Below the pieces are notes generated by a model that made no database searches, was not told where the DNA came from, and saw nothing but the letters and a program-made list of their open reading frames with translations. Shown in pieces: positions 30,799 to 39,167 of a DNA stretch of 64,000 nucleotides. The stretch covers positions 1 through 64,000 of the forward strand of contig NZ_CP119766.1 of NCBI RefSeq assembly GCF_030378165.1. The letters are read 5' to 3'. The stretch comes from Flavobacterium panacagri (lineage in GTDB: Bacteria > Bacteroidota > Bacteroidia > Flavobacteriales > Flavobacteriaceae). Numbering within the stretch: position 1 is the first letter of the stretch; every line of letters starts with the position of its first letter. A program made the translations under genes and the position numbers.

Positions 30799-31233
30799 AT
30801 GAAACCAAGAATTGTTATCCCGAATGTTGCTCCAGAAGCGTATCAAGCATTAATGAACTTAGAAAAATATATTGCTTCAACTTCATTGACTCCCGTTCAT
30901 AAAGAATTAATCAAAATCCGTGCTTCACAAATTAATGGCTGTGCATTCTGTATTAACATGCATACCGCTGATGCTAGAAAACATGGTATTTCTGAACAAA
31001 GAATTTACTTGATAAGTGCATGGCGTGAAGCTGATTTTTATACAGAAGAAGAAAAAGCAATTTTAGCTTTAACGGAACAGGTGACCTTAATTGGAAATCA
31101 CGTTTCTGATGATGTTTATGAAAATGCAGCTAAATTATTTGACGAAAAATATCTTGCCGAAATACTATTAGCGATCATTACAATTAACTCTTGGAACAGA
31201 TTAGCAATTACTACTGGAATGCGTGCATCATAA
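30799..31233 (+). CDS. Carboxymuconolactone decarboxylase / AhpD-like peroxidase family protein
   Basis: 144 residues from the ATG at 30799; a TTG at 30757 would add 14 residues without family similarity and is not used. The AhpD-like core has C48-x-x-C51 and His55 (GCAFCINMHT), the pattern of alkylhydroperoxidase-type members with redox cysteines. A protective role against peroxides is more likely than aromatic decarboxylation. It sits behind a Crp-type regulator and ahead of a terminator. Confidence 0.88.
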   Translation: MKPRIVIPNVAPEAYQALMNLEKYIASTSLTPVHKELIKIRASQINGCAFCINMHTADARKHGISEQRIYLISAWREADFYTEEEKAILALTEQVTLIGNHVSDDVYENAAKLFDEKYLAEILLAIITINSWNRLAITTGMRAS

Positions 31234-31269
31234 CATTATAAAGAGAATATTTACAAGCAATTAGAACTC

Positions 31270-31297
31270 AAAAGCCCTTATTCCTAAAGGGCTTTTT
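31270..31297 (+). terminator. Terminator after the AhpD-like gene
   Basis: AAAAGCCCTT / AAGGGCTTTT stem with T run. Confidence 0.9.
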
Positions 31298-31355
31298 TGT
31301 ATTTATATAAAAATTAGAAATTAAAAAAAATCAATTTTTAAAAATATTTCAAATT

Positions 31356-31400
31356 ACCGTATTTATACTGTTTTAAAACTTGTAAAATTATTTACTTTTG
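31356..31400 (+). promoter_or_regulatory. Promoter and candidate operator of the TPR-kinase operon
   Basis: -7 box TACTTTTG at 31393-31400, only four bases before the ATG. An imperfect palindrome CCGTATTTATACTG (31357-31370) is centred 29.5 bases before the box, the same distance as the operators at 35600 and 51073, although its sequence differs. Confidence 0.6.
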
Positions 31401-31404
31401 GCGC

Positions 31405-33129
31405 ATGATACCAAAAAGAATACGGTTTTACTTCTACCTATTTATTACTTTTTCAGCAGTTTTTTCTTGCCAGAAAAATACTGTAATAGAAAAAAAAGAA
31501 ACCTACAATAAAATAAAAGTTACTAGATTGATTGCTCTAGCAAATACCTCATTTGGCGAGAATAAATTGGATAGTGCGTTTTATTACTACAACGAGGCAT
31601 TATCGATGTCTTCTCCATCAAAAGATCCTGAAAATTATATTAGCACTTTAAATTATATGGCAATCATCCAGCAAAAGTATGGTGATTATGCTGGAAGTGA
31701 AACCACATTAACACAAGGATTGCCATACGTAAAATTTATCAAAGACCCACTTCTTGTATGGACTCTTTACACCACTCTTGGCAATAATTTTCTAAATACC
31801 TTTGATAACAAAAGTGCAATTTTATACTACGAAAAAACTCTAAAGCTAAATATAGAGACAGAGAAAAAATTAATTTCAAAAAACAGTATAGGGATTGCAT
31901 TAATTCAAAGTGAAAAATTTAATGAAGCCCTTACTATTTTTCTTCCTTTAGAAAACACAAAAGAGGTTATCATTAACCCCAAATTTTACGGCTCTTTATT
32001 AGATAATATAGGATTGTGTTATTTTAAAATTAATAACAATCAAAGTGGATTAGATTATATGCTGAAAGGGTTAGCGATTAAAAAAAAGCTGCAAAATCCT
32101 GATGAACTGGGAAAAAGTTATCTTCATCTTGCACAATTGTATGAATCAAAAAATTCTTCTTTATCAAAAAAATATGCGATTTTAAGTTATAAAGAATTTA
32201 GTAAAACCAATCTGGCCGAAGAAAGTTTAACTGCTTTAAGGGTGATAATTAAGCACAGCTCTGATGAGGAATTTAAAACATACTCTGAATCTTATATTAG
32301 TCTAAATGACAGCATTTATATAACTGCACAAAGATCAAAGAATAACCTTTCAAAAATTAAGTATAACTCCAAACGTGAAAAAGAAGAAAATTTAAAACTG
32401 AAAACACATAGAGCCGAAAATGAACTCAAAGTGGAAAGACAGAAAAATAAAAACATTATAGCCTATATTACTATAGTACTAAGTTTGTGTATGATTTTAA
32501 TTTTGTACTACTATCTAACCTCTAAAGCTAATCGCGAGAAAATTGAAGCCACTTATGATAGTGAAACCCGAATTTCTAAAAAACTTCATGATGAACTAGC
32601 AAACGATATTTATCATACAATGGCATTTGCAGAAAACAAAAATTTATCCCAAACCGAAAATAAACAGCAATTATTAAATCATTTAGACGCAATTTATTCG
32701 AGGACAAAAGATATTTCAAAAGAAAATCCTGCAATCACTACTGAAAATTATATAACATCACTTAAAGAAATGCTTTCTGGTTTTAGCACTTTACATATAA
32801 ATTTAATTTTAACTGGATTGGATACTATCGATTGGAGTGAAGTGGATCAAAACAAAAAATCCACTGTCTACAGAGTATTGCAGGAGTTGCTTGTTAATAT
32901 GCGAAAATACAGTGAAGCTTCTTTAGTTGGAATTAGTTTTACAAAAGACCAAAAAAACATTCTAATTAATTATGCTGATAACGGAAAAGGAATTGATACA
33001 GATAAAATTATATTTAAAAATGGGCTTTATAATGTTAAAAATCGAATTCATAAAATAAAAGGACAAATCAATATTTCTTCCAGCCCTAATCAAGGATTTA
33101 AAGTCTCTTTCAAATTTCCATTATCATGA
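31405..33129 (+). CDS. TPR-containing sensor histidine kinase, lipoprotein type
   Basis: 574 residues. Seen: a signal peptide with lipobox-like FSC at Cys22, tetratricopeptide repeats through about residue 290 in the periplasm, a coiled coil, one transmembrane segment (about 350-370), then a cytoplasmic kinase. The phospho-acceptor is His395 (RISKKLHDELANDIY). The ATPase domain has the N-box Asn498 (QELLVNMRKYSE) and the G1 box DNGKG at 525-529, so it should be active. It overlaps the next gene by four bases (ATGA) and is first in a kinase-kinase-regulator operon. The signal sensed is unknown. A lipid anchor plus a membrane segment is unusual. Confidence 0.88.
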   Translation: MIPKRIRFYFYLFITFSAVFSCQKNTVIEKKETYNKIKVTRLIALANTSFGENKLDSAFYYYNEALSMSSPSKDPENYISTLNYMAIIQQKYGDYAGSETTLTQGLPYVKFIKDPLLVWTLYTTLGNNFLNTFDNKSAILYYEKTLKLNIETEKKLISKNSIGIALIQSEKFNEALTIFLPLENTKEVIINPKFYGSLLDNIGLCYFKINNNQSGLDYMLKGLAIKKKLQNPDELGKSYLHLAQLYESKNSSLSKKYAILSYKEFSKTNLAEESLTALRVIIKHSSDEEFKTYSESYISLNDSIYITAQRSKNNLSKIKYNSKREKEENLKLKTHRAENELKVERQKNKNIIAYITIVLSLCMILILYYYLTSKANREKIEATYDSETRISKKLHDELANDIYHTMAFAENKNLSQTENKQQLLNHLDAIYSRTKDISKENPAITTENYITSLKEMLSGFSTLHINLILTGLDTIDWSEVDQNKKSTVYRVLQELLVNMRKYSEASLVGISFTKDQKNILINYADNGKGIDTDKIIFKNGLYNVKNRIHKIKGQINISSSPNQGFKVSFKFPLS

Positions 33130-34913
33130 TTAAGAGCTTATTTTTATTTTTCCAGAAAAAACATATTGCCTTTTGCCTCCTTATTTTTTTCGCCATTTTA
33201 GCTATTATTCTTTCCTTAAAATTGTATAAGGAAAAAAAACAGCAACAAATACTTTTCAAAGAGAATCGTTCAGCTGCTATACAAAAATTAATACTAAAAG
33301 GAGATGCTCTTTTGGATCCTGGAAAATATGACAGCGCACTTTTCTATTTTAAAAAAGCAGCATCATTATGCAATCCCAAAGCAGATTATCCGGATGATTA
33401 TGTTCAATCGTTAACAAATATTGCGGATGTCCAACAAAGATTTGGCGATTTCTATGAAGCCGAAAACACACTAACAAAGACATTACCTTATCTAGAAAAA
33501 ACCACAAAAGCAAAAAATCCTGTGAATGCCTATGCATTAATGGCGCATAATTATTTTTCTATTTACGATTATGATACTGCATTGCTTTACCAGCGAAAAG
33601 CATACAAAAAGGCAATCTCTTCCTTTAGAAAATCTGACATACTAACACATATTGCTTTTATATATATTCAGCAAAAAAAATATAAACTAGCCATAAGTAT
33701 ATTAAGACCTCTTGCCAGACATAAGATTAGAGATAAAATTGATCCTCCAAATACCGATGTTCAATACGCAGCTCTCTTATATAATCTTGGACTTTGTTAT
33801 TTACGCATTGGAGATCATAAGGAATTGGCATTTGATTGTTTTAACAAGAGTTTAGAATTAACAATCAAAACCAACAATGATTATGAATTAATTGCAAATT
33901 ATTTCTCTCTTTATATCTTTTACAAGAAATACAACAACCCAGAATTAGCTAAAATTAATGCACAAAAAGCATACGAATGTGCAAAAAGAACAAAATCGAC
34001 CATATACGAAATCGATATGCTGGCCAATCTAATTAAAGCTGATGATGTCAAAAATTCAAGAAAACATTTTGAAACTTATCTAGCATTAAATGATAGTGTG
34101 ATTCGCAGCAGAAAAAAAGCAAAAAATCAATTTGCTACTATAATTTATGATTCCAATAAAGACAAAGAAGAAAATTTTGAGCTAAAAAATCAAAAAACAC
34201 AAAAAGAATTACAGCTGCAAAGACAAAAAAATAGGAGCTATATTTCGTATGTAGTAATCTCTATAAGTTTACTTGTATTACTTTTTTTAATATTCTACAT
34301 CACTACTAAAGGCAAAAGAGAAAAAAATGATGCCATATTTAAAAGCGAAATGCGAATATCCCAGAAACTACATGATGAGCTTAACTCCAATATATACCAC
34401 ACTTTACTATTTGTTCACGATAACAATCTAGAAAACAAAGAAAATAAGGAAATATTATTGAGTGATTTAAACAGCATTTACTCAAAAACTCGAAATATTT
34501 CAAGAGAGAACAGCAAAATACCAACTGATACACGTTACATTTTGGCCTTAAAAGAAATGATTTCAGAATATAAAAGCCATGATACAAATATTATCTTAAA
34601 TGGTTTTGACCTAATTTCATGGGATTCTATTGATAAAAACAAGAAAATCATACTTTACAGAATCCTACAAGAATTATTATACTATATGAAAAAGGATAAC
34701 AATTCGAATATAGTAAGCATCGTTTTAAAATTAAAAGACAAAAAATTAAACGTTTTGTATGTTGAAAACAGTAGTGAATTTGCTTCAAATCAAATTATTT
34801 TAGAAAAAAGACTACAAAATGTGGAAAACCGTATTAAAACAATAAAAGGAACTATTAATTTTGATACAACATTAGAAAAAGCCTTTAAAATAAATTTCAC
34901 ATTCCCTATATAA
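33126..34913 (+). CDS. TPR histidine kinase paralogue with degenerate ATPase domain
   Basis: 595 residues, a paralogue of the preceding kinase with the same order: N-terminal membrane segment (about 13-33, no lipobox), TPR repeats, coiled coil, second membrane segment (about 373-393) and kinase region. His416 is kept (RISQKLHDELNSNIY). The ATP site is degraded: the N-box Asn is Tyr520 (QELLYYMKKD), and DNGKG is replaced by ENSSE (547-551). It is therefore likely a pseudokinase that can accept phosphate or form a heterodimer but cannot bind ATP normally. This is inferred from motif loss; the frame itself is intact. Confidence 0.85.
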   Translation: MIKSLFLFFQKKHIAFCLLIFFAILAIILSLKLYKEKKQQQILFKENRSAAIQKLILKGDALLDPGKYDSALFYFKKAASLCNPKADYPDDYVQSLTNIADVQQRFGDFYEAENTLTKTLPYLEKTTKAKNPVNAYALMAHNYFSIYDYDTALLYQRKAYKKAISSFRKSDILTHIAFIYIQQKKYKLAISILRPLARHKIRDKIDPPNTDVQYAALLYNLGLCYLRIGDHKELAFDCFNKSLELTIKTNNDYELIANYFSLYIFYKKYNNPELAKINAQKAYECAKRTKSTIYEIDMLANLIKADDVKNSRKHFETYLALNDSVIRSRKKAKNQFATIIYDSNKDKEENFELKNQKTQKELQLQRQKNRSYISYVVISISLLVLLFLIFYITTKGKREKNDAIFKSEMRISQKLHDELNSNIYHTLLFVHDNNLENKENKEILLSDLNSIYSKTRNISRENSKIPTDTRYILALKEMISEYKSHDTNIILNGFDLISWDSIDKNKKIILYRILQELLYYMKKDNNSNIVSIVLKLKDKKLNVLYVENSSEFASNQIILEKRLQNVENRIKTIKGTINFDTTLEKAFKINFTFPI

Positions 34914-34922
34914 GATAAAAAT

Positions 34923-35591
34923 ATGTTTAAAAAAGTTTTAGTTGCCGAAGATTTAGATAGTATCAGCATTGCAGTTGTTCAAGTATTGGAAGATTTACAA
35001 GTTCCTGTTATTGACCATGTAAAATACTGTGACGAAGCTTTGCTTAAGATAAAAAAGGCTCTACTTGAAAAAGAACCTTATGATTTATTAATCAGCGATT
35101 TATCATTTAAATCAGATCATAGAAAGGCTGTCTTAAACAGTGGTGATGAGCTCATTGAAGCTGTAAACAAAGTACAGCCTACATTAAAGAAAATCGTCTT
35201 TTCTATTGAAGATAAAAGTTATAGAATTAAAACTCTTTTTAATGATTTAGGAATAAGTGCTTATGTTTCTAAAGGAAGAAATAGTATTACAGAACTAAAA
35301 AATGCTATTGTAAGCACTTACAATAATGAAGAAAAAATTATTTCTTCTGATTTATCCTTTAGTTTTAATGACAAGGCACTGATTGAAATTGAATCTTATG
35401 ATATATCAATCTTAAAACTTCTTTCTCAAGGATATATTTTAGAAAGCATTTCTAAAGAATTTAAAGATTTATCTATAACTCCAAACGGTACAAGCAGTAT
35501 TGAGAAGAGAATTAACAAATTAAAAATCTATTTCAAGGCCAATAATAATGTACATCTTATAGCTATTGCTAAAGATTTTGGCTTAGTTTAA
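34923..35591 (+). CDS. Response regulator with receiver and divergent HTH domain
   Basis: 222 residues, nine bases after the pseudokinase gene. Receiver domain: acidic pair Glu9-Asp10, phospho-acceptor Asp59 (LLISDLS), and Lys in YVSKGRN (about 118). An insertion (HRKAVLNSG) follows the Asp. The C-terminal region (about 150-222, ISILKLLSQGYILESISKEF) looks like a LuxR/NarL helix-turn-helix but is diverged. It is the expected output of the two kinases. A 16-bp palindrome begins nine bases after its stop and controls the next promoter. Confidence 0.85.
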   Translation: MFKKVLVAEDLDSISIAVVQVLEDLQVPVIDHVKYCDEALLKIKKALLEKEPYDLLISDLSFKSDHRKAVLNSGDELIEAVNKVQPTLKKIVFSIEDKSYRIKTLFNDLGISAYVSKGRNSITELKNAIVSTYNNEEKIISSDLSFSFNDKALIEIESYDISILKLLSQGYILESISKEFKDLSITPNGTSSIEKRINKLKIYFKANNNVHLIAIAKDFGLV

Positions 35592-35599
35592 TTTGCGTA

Positions 35600-35644
35600 T
35601 TACGGAATCCCGTAAGGAATATAAACTTAATAGATCTAAATTTG
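35600..35644 (+). promoter_or_regulatory. Operator-promoter module upstream of the 77-residue membrane protein
   Basis: Palindrome TTACGGAATCCCGTAA (35600-35615) followed by GGAAT, then exactly 21 bases from the palindrome end to the -7 box TAAATTTG (35637-35644). The same layout is found on the minus strand at 51044-51088. The centre is at about -37, where an activator would replace the -33 element. Confidence 0.7.
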
Positions 35645-35666
35645 TTACAGCCCTATCAACTTACTA

Positions 35667-35900
35667 ATGAAACCAAAAAACAAAACGATTACTTTTATTG
35701 AAAGAATCAATACAACTCAAAATAAAATTATCATGAAAACAATGTTTCTTTGTCTTTTTTTATCTATAAGCTTTGCTTATGTGTCTGAAAAAACCGGCTG
35801 GCTAGAAATCGATTGGAAAATAATCTTTATTCCTGCATTGCTTGTTTTACAAATTATAGTCATAGGAACTGCTTTAAAAAACAGATACAAAAAACATTAA
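35667..35900 (+). CDS. Small membrane protein of unknown function
   Basis: 77 residues. Two hydrophobic segments are visible (about 23-41, KTMFLCLFLSISFAYV, and 50-70, IIFIPALLVLQIIVIGTAL), so it is probably a two-pass inner-membrane protein. An internal ATG at 35733 would give a 55-residue version starting at the first membrane segment. It lies directly behind the TPR kinase/regulator operon and has its own operator-promoter module. I recognise no family. Confidence 0.6.
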   Translation: MKPKNKTITFIERINTTQNKIIMKTMFLCLFLSISFAYVSEKTGWLEIDWKIIFIPALLVLQIIVIGTALKNRYKKH

Positions 35901-35969
35901 TAATTTCTGAGGAAGGTTTAATGTAAGTTATAGGAATTACCTATATATTTGATTTCATTTACATTTTAC

Positions 35970-36773
35970 ATGAAAAGCATTCTAAGCCCTCTTCTACTAT
36001 TATTTACCTTTTTATCATTTGCACAAACCAAAGTTTTATCATGGAATATTGAAAACTTTGGCAAATCAAAATCTGATACAGAACTCAATTATATTGCAAA
36101 AAAAATTGCCGTATACGATATAATTGCTATCCAAGAAGTAGTTGCTGGATATGGAGGTGCACAAACTGTAGCTAAACTAGCTGGAATTCTAAACGAAAAA
36201 GGTACTAAATGGGATTATATCATAAGTGATCCTACAACAGGCAGCAGTTATAAAACTGAACGATATGCCTATATCTGGAAAAGTGGTAAAATTAAATTAA
36301 AAAACAAACCTTGGCTGGAGCAAAAATATCGTTTAGAGATTGATCGAGAACCTTATTTAGCAACGTTTGAAATCAATAGAAAACAAATTACGCTAGTTAA
36401 CTTTCACGCCATAACTCAAAAAAAACAGCCTGAAACCGAAATCAAATTTTTCAAGTTTTTACCAAACGAATATCCCAATTTAAACTTAGTTTTCTTAGGT
36501 GATTTTAACTGTCCTGAAAAACATTCTGTATTTAATCCTCTTAAAAAAATGGGATACGATTCCGTTTTAAAGAATCAAAAGACCACACTAAAACAAAAAT
36601 GTAAAAATAACATCTGCCTAGCTTCAGAGTTTGACAATATATTTTATAAATCTTCGAAGCTAAAAGCAATTAATTCAGGAATTATAAAGTTTTATGAAGA
36701 TTTTGACTCTCTTCAGAATGCTAGACGAGTTTCCGATCATATTCCGATCTGGCTTGAATTCTCTCTAAACTAA
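35970..36773 (+). CDS. Secreted endonuclease/exonuclease/phosphatase family protein
   Basis: 267 residues from the ATG at 35970; an upstream TTG at 35949 is not used because the signal peptide (MKSILSPLLLLFTFLSFAQ) starts at the ATG. The Mg-dependent fold shows VLSWNIENFG (metal Asn), AIQEVV (metal Glu), the NFHA loop, LGDFNCPE (Asp and Asn) and SDHIPIWLE (catalytic Asp-His) in order. Exported DNase or phosphodiesterase activity is inferred. No neighbour points to a substrate. Confidence 0.88.
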   Translation: MKSILSPLLLLFTFLSFAQTKVLSWNIENFGKSKSDTELNYIAKKIAVYDIIAIQEVVAGYGGAQTVAKLAGILNEKGTKWDYIISDPTTGSSYKTERYAYIWKSGKIKLKNKPWLEQKYRLEIDREPYLATFEINRKQITLVNFHAITQKKQPETEIKFFKFLPNEYPNLNLVFLGDFNCPEKHSVFNPLKKMGYDSVLKNQKTTLKQKCKNNICLASEFDNIFYKSSKLKAINSGIIKFYEDFDSLQNARRVSDHIPIWLEFSLN

Positions 36774-36775
36774 AA

Positions 36776-38035
36776 TTACGTTTTTAGTTTCTTTTTTCTT
36801 GCAGCAGGAAACAATACATTATTCAAGATCAATCTATAACCAGGCGAATTTGGATGCAAATCTAAAACTGTTGGCGGATCACCAACTTGATGCTGAAAAT
36901 CTTCAGGATCATGTCCTCCAAAAAAAGTAAACATTCCTTTTCCTTTTTCGCCATGAATATATCTTGATTCTCCATTTAACTCACAGGTTCCCATAATCAA
37001 GACATTCGATTTTATCAATGAAGTATCAAATGATGTTGTCTGCCCCATAAATCCTTTCACTAATTGTGTATGATTCTGGCAAAGCATACTTGGAATTGGA
37101 TCCCATTTTGCAGAAAACTCCATTAAAGTAAAGTAATCTTTATCCATCATGATTCTTCTTTTTGTCGTCATATCAATATCCGAAAACTCATAAACCTCAG
37201 GTTTTCTTTCTAAAGTGAAGTTTTTAAACGCAAAAGAATTATTATAATTTAGTTTGGATTGGTAATTGGATTCACTTGGATCTCCATCAAACATAGCTTC
37301 ACAAATATCAACACCATCGGCTGCAAGTGCAATATCAAAACTATCTGTAGCAGAACACATAGCAAACATAAAACCACCGCCAACAACAAAATCCCTTATT
37401 TTTTTTGCAACAGCACCTTTTTCCTGAGATACTTTTGAATAACCTAATTTTGCAGCCAGAGCTTCAGAATCTCTTTTTTGATCTATATACCAAGGAGTAT
37501 TCTTATAAGCTGCATAAAATTTCCCATATTGACCGGTAAAATCTTCATGGTGCAGATGAAGCCAATCATACATTAAAAGCTGATCACTTAAAACTTCGTC
37601 GTCGTAAATCGGGGTAAAAGGAATTTCTGCATAAGTCAGCACCAAAGTAACGGCATCATCCCAAGGCTGTTTTCCTTTTGGAGTATAAACTGCAATTTTT
37701 GGAGCTTTTTCTAAAATTACAGATTCCATATTTTGAGAAGGGCTTGAAATTTCATTTAATATTGAAGCTTCTTCACTATCTGAAATAACCTCAAAACTTA
37801 CTCCTCTAATTTTACATTCTTTTCTAATTTCTTCGGCATCTGGAAGCAAAAAAGAACCGCCGCGATAATTTAAAAGCCAGCTTGCTTTATAATCTCTGCT
37901 CAAACACCAATATGTTATACCATAAGCCTTTAAATGATTCTGCTGTGTAGATTCATCCATAGGAAGTAAGATAAACGATGCTCGAGTATTAAATGTAATT
38001 AGCAGTATAAAAATGTAGAATAAACTCTTATGCAT
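36776..38035 (-). CDS. Exported protein with amidotransferase-like fold (often labelled asparagine synthetase B)
   Basis: 419 residues with an N-terminal signal peptide (about 1-19, FITFNTRAS-type end). Homologues in Flavobacteriaceae carry the label 'asparagine synthetase B', but I see none of the AsnB features: no N-terminal nucleophile Cys2 and no SGGLDS ATP loop, and the protein appears exported. The middle has VYTPKGKQPWDDAV and GGGFMFAMCSATDSFD, suggestive of a class I glutamine amidotransferase or ThuA-like fold with a Cys at a nucleophile elbow. HDPEDFQHQVGDPPT is a striking His/Asp-rich stretch. Function unknown. Confidence 0.65.
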   Translation of the reverse strand: MHKSLFYIFILLITFNTRASFILLPMDESTQQNHLKAYGITYWCLSRDYKASWLLNYRGGSFLLPDAEEIRKECKIRGVSFEVISDSEEASILNEISSPSQNMESVILEKAPKIAVYTPKGKQPWDDAVTLVLTYAEIPFTPIYDDEVLSDQLLMYDWLHLHHEDFTGQYGKFYAAYKNTPWYIDQKRDSEALAAKLGYSKVSQEKGAVAKKIRDFVVGGGFMFAMCSATDSFDIALAADGVDICEAMFDGDPSESNYQSKLNYNNSFAFKNFTLERKPEVYEFSDIDMTTKRRIMMDKDYFTLMEFSAKWDPIPSMLCQNHTQLVKGFMGQTTSFDTSLIKSNVLIMGTCELNGESRYIHGEKGKGMFTFFGGHDPEDFQHQVGDPPTVLDLHPNSPGYRLILNNVLFPAARKKKLKT

Positions 38036-38127
38036 TAGAAAATTATTTTAGTAAAGATATAAAGGAAGACTTAAAAAAAAGAATGCTTACAATTTTTTCT
38101 AGCCTAACAGAATGTTAAATAGTCAAA

Positions 38128-38209
38128 CAGGTAAAAATACCTGATTTGGAATATTGAAAAAAAAGGGTAAAAACACCTATAGTATGCTAAAATAATCTAT
38201 ATACATTTG
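38128..38209 (+). promoter_or_regulatory. Promoter with two GGTAAAAA-ACC palindromes upstream of a small ORF
   Basis: CAGGTAAAAATACCTG (38128-38143) and GGGTAAAAACACCT (38165-38178), centred 36 bases apart, then a -7 box TACATTTG at 38202-38209. No TTG at -33. This is the only gene-proximal promoter for the ORF at 38255. Confidence 0.5.
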
Positions 38210-38254
38210 CTATCCCAGATCATCAAACTAATCAATGTAAAAAAACAAACCACC

Positions 38255-38380
38255 ATGAAGTTTAATGATAGTAATAACCAAGAAAAAGGTATGAATATAA
38301 TTCAAAAAATAGGTTTATGTGTTCTTGTAGTAACAATTATATTGTATTACGTGTTGTCAATTCAATTTTTGACAGCTTAA
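38255..38380 (+). CDS. Very small single-pass membrane protein
   Basis: 41 codons between an ATG at 38255 and TAA at 38378. It reads as a short polar head (MKFNDSNNQEKGMNIIQ) and one hydrophobic helix (KIGLCVLVVTIILYYVLSIQ), the make-up of a bacterial small membrane protein. It has a promoter with two palindromes 46-130 bases upstream and converges with a response-regulator gene whose stop lies 5 bases on. No family recognised; coding status is likely but unproven. Confidence 0.5.
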   Translation: MKFNDSNNQEKGMNIIQKIGLCVLVVTIILYYVLSIQFLTA

Positions 38381-38385
38381 CATAA

Positions 38386-39051
38386 TTAAATTGTCAGAAC
38401 CGCTAAATCATTTTGAATAGCATATACAACAAGACCAGCAATATTTCGGGATTCTGTTTTAAGCAGTAAATTATTCCTGTGTCCTTCTACGGTTCTTGGA
38501 CTTAGAAACAGCTGTTCTGCAATTTCTGCTGTTGTCTTTTGCTGGCAGATTAATTGAAGTATTTCTACTTCGCGAGGCGAAAGAAAATTAGTCTCCAGCC
38601 CACCTTTTGTATTTTTAGGAGAAACTATAGTTTCTCGAATTGTCTTTAGAACACTTTCATCATAATAGAAACCTTTCGCCGCTACTTCATTGATTGTGAG
38701 AATTAAATCCTTTGGAGTAGTGTTTTTTATCAAATAAGCTACCGCACCAACCTGAATCATATTGGCAATAAATGACTTCGTATCATAACTTGTCAAAGCG
38801 ATAATCTTAATATCAGGATATGATTTTCGAATAATTTTTGTGGCTTCAACACCGTTTAGAACCGGCATTTTTAAATCCATTATAATGATGTCTGGTTTAA
38901 TTTCGTTTTTATCTAACAGAGCAATAAGTTCGTCTCCGTTTGAGGCCTCAAAAATAATTTCAATATTTTCTTCCCTCTGCAATAAAAAAGAAATTCCTTT
39001 GCGAAACAAAATTTCATCATCGACTAAGGCAATTTTTATAGCAGCATTCAT
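38386..39051 (-). CDS. NarL/FixJ-type response regulator
   Basis: 221 residues. Receiver: Asp11-Asp12, phospho-acceptor Asp59 (IIIMDLKMPVLNGVEA), Thr in ALTSYD and Lys in YLIKNTTPKDL. C-terminal LuxR-type HTH from about 150 (LSPREVEILQLICQQKTTAE, LFLSPRTVEGHRNNLL). All key residues are present. It is the last gene of a four-gene minus-strand operon and is most likely phosphorylated by the kinase at 39168. Such regulators bind inverted repeats as dimers. Confidence 0.93.
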   Translation of the reverse strand: MNAAIKIALVDDEILFRKGISFLLQREENIEIIFEASNGDELIALLDKNEIKPDIIIMDLKMPVLNGVEATKIIRKSYPDIKIIALTSYDTKSFIANMIQVGAVAYLIKNTTPKDLILTINEVAAKGFYYDESVLKTIRETIVSPKNTKGGLETNFLSPREVEILQLICQQKTTAEIAEQLFLSPRTVEGHRNNLLLKTESRNIAGLVVYAIQNDLAVLTI

Positions 39052-39167
39052 CTTATTTGATTTTGGTCGTTTAGTTTGGTCTGCCGAATTTACGAAATAT
39101 GATTTATAAAATACTCAATTACCTTATTTTATTGATAAAAAACCTTACATAAGCCATTTTATTTAGC

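Noticed and set aside
33126..34913. Second TPR kinase as a pseudogene
   Set aside because: The frame is intact for 595 codons, the His is kept and the start overlaps the previous stop; motif loss looks like specialisation, not decay.
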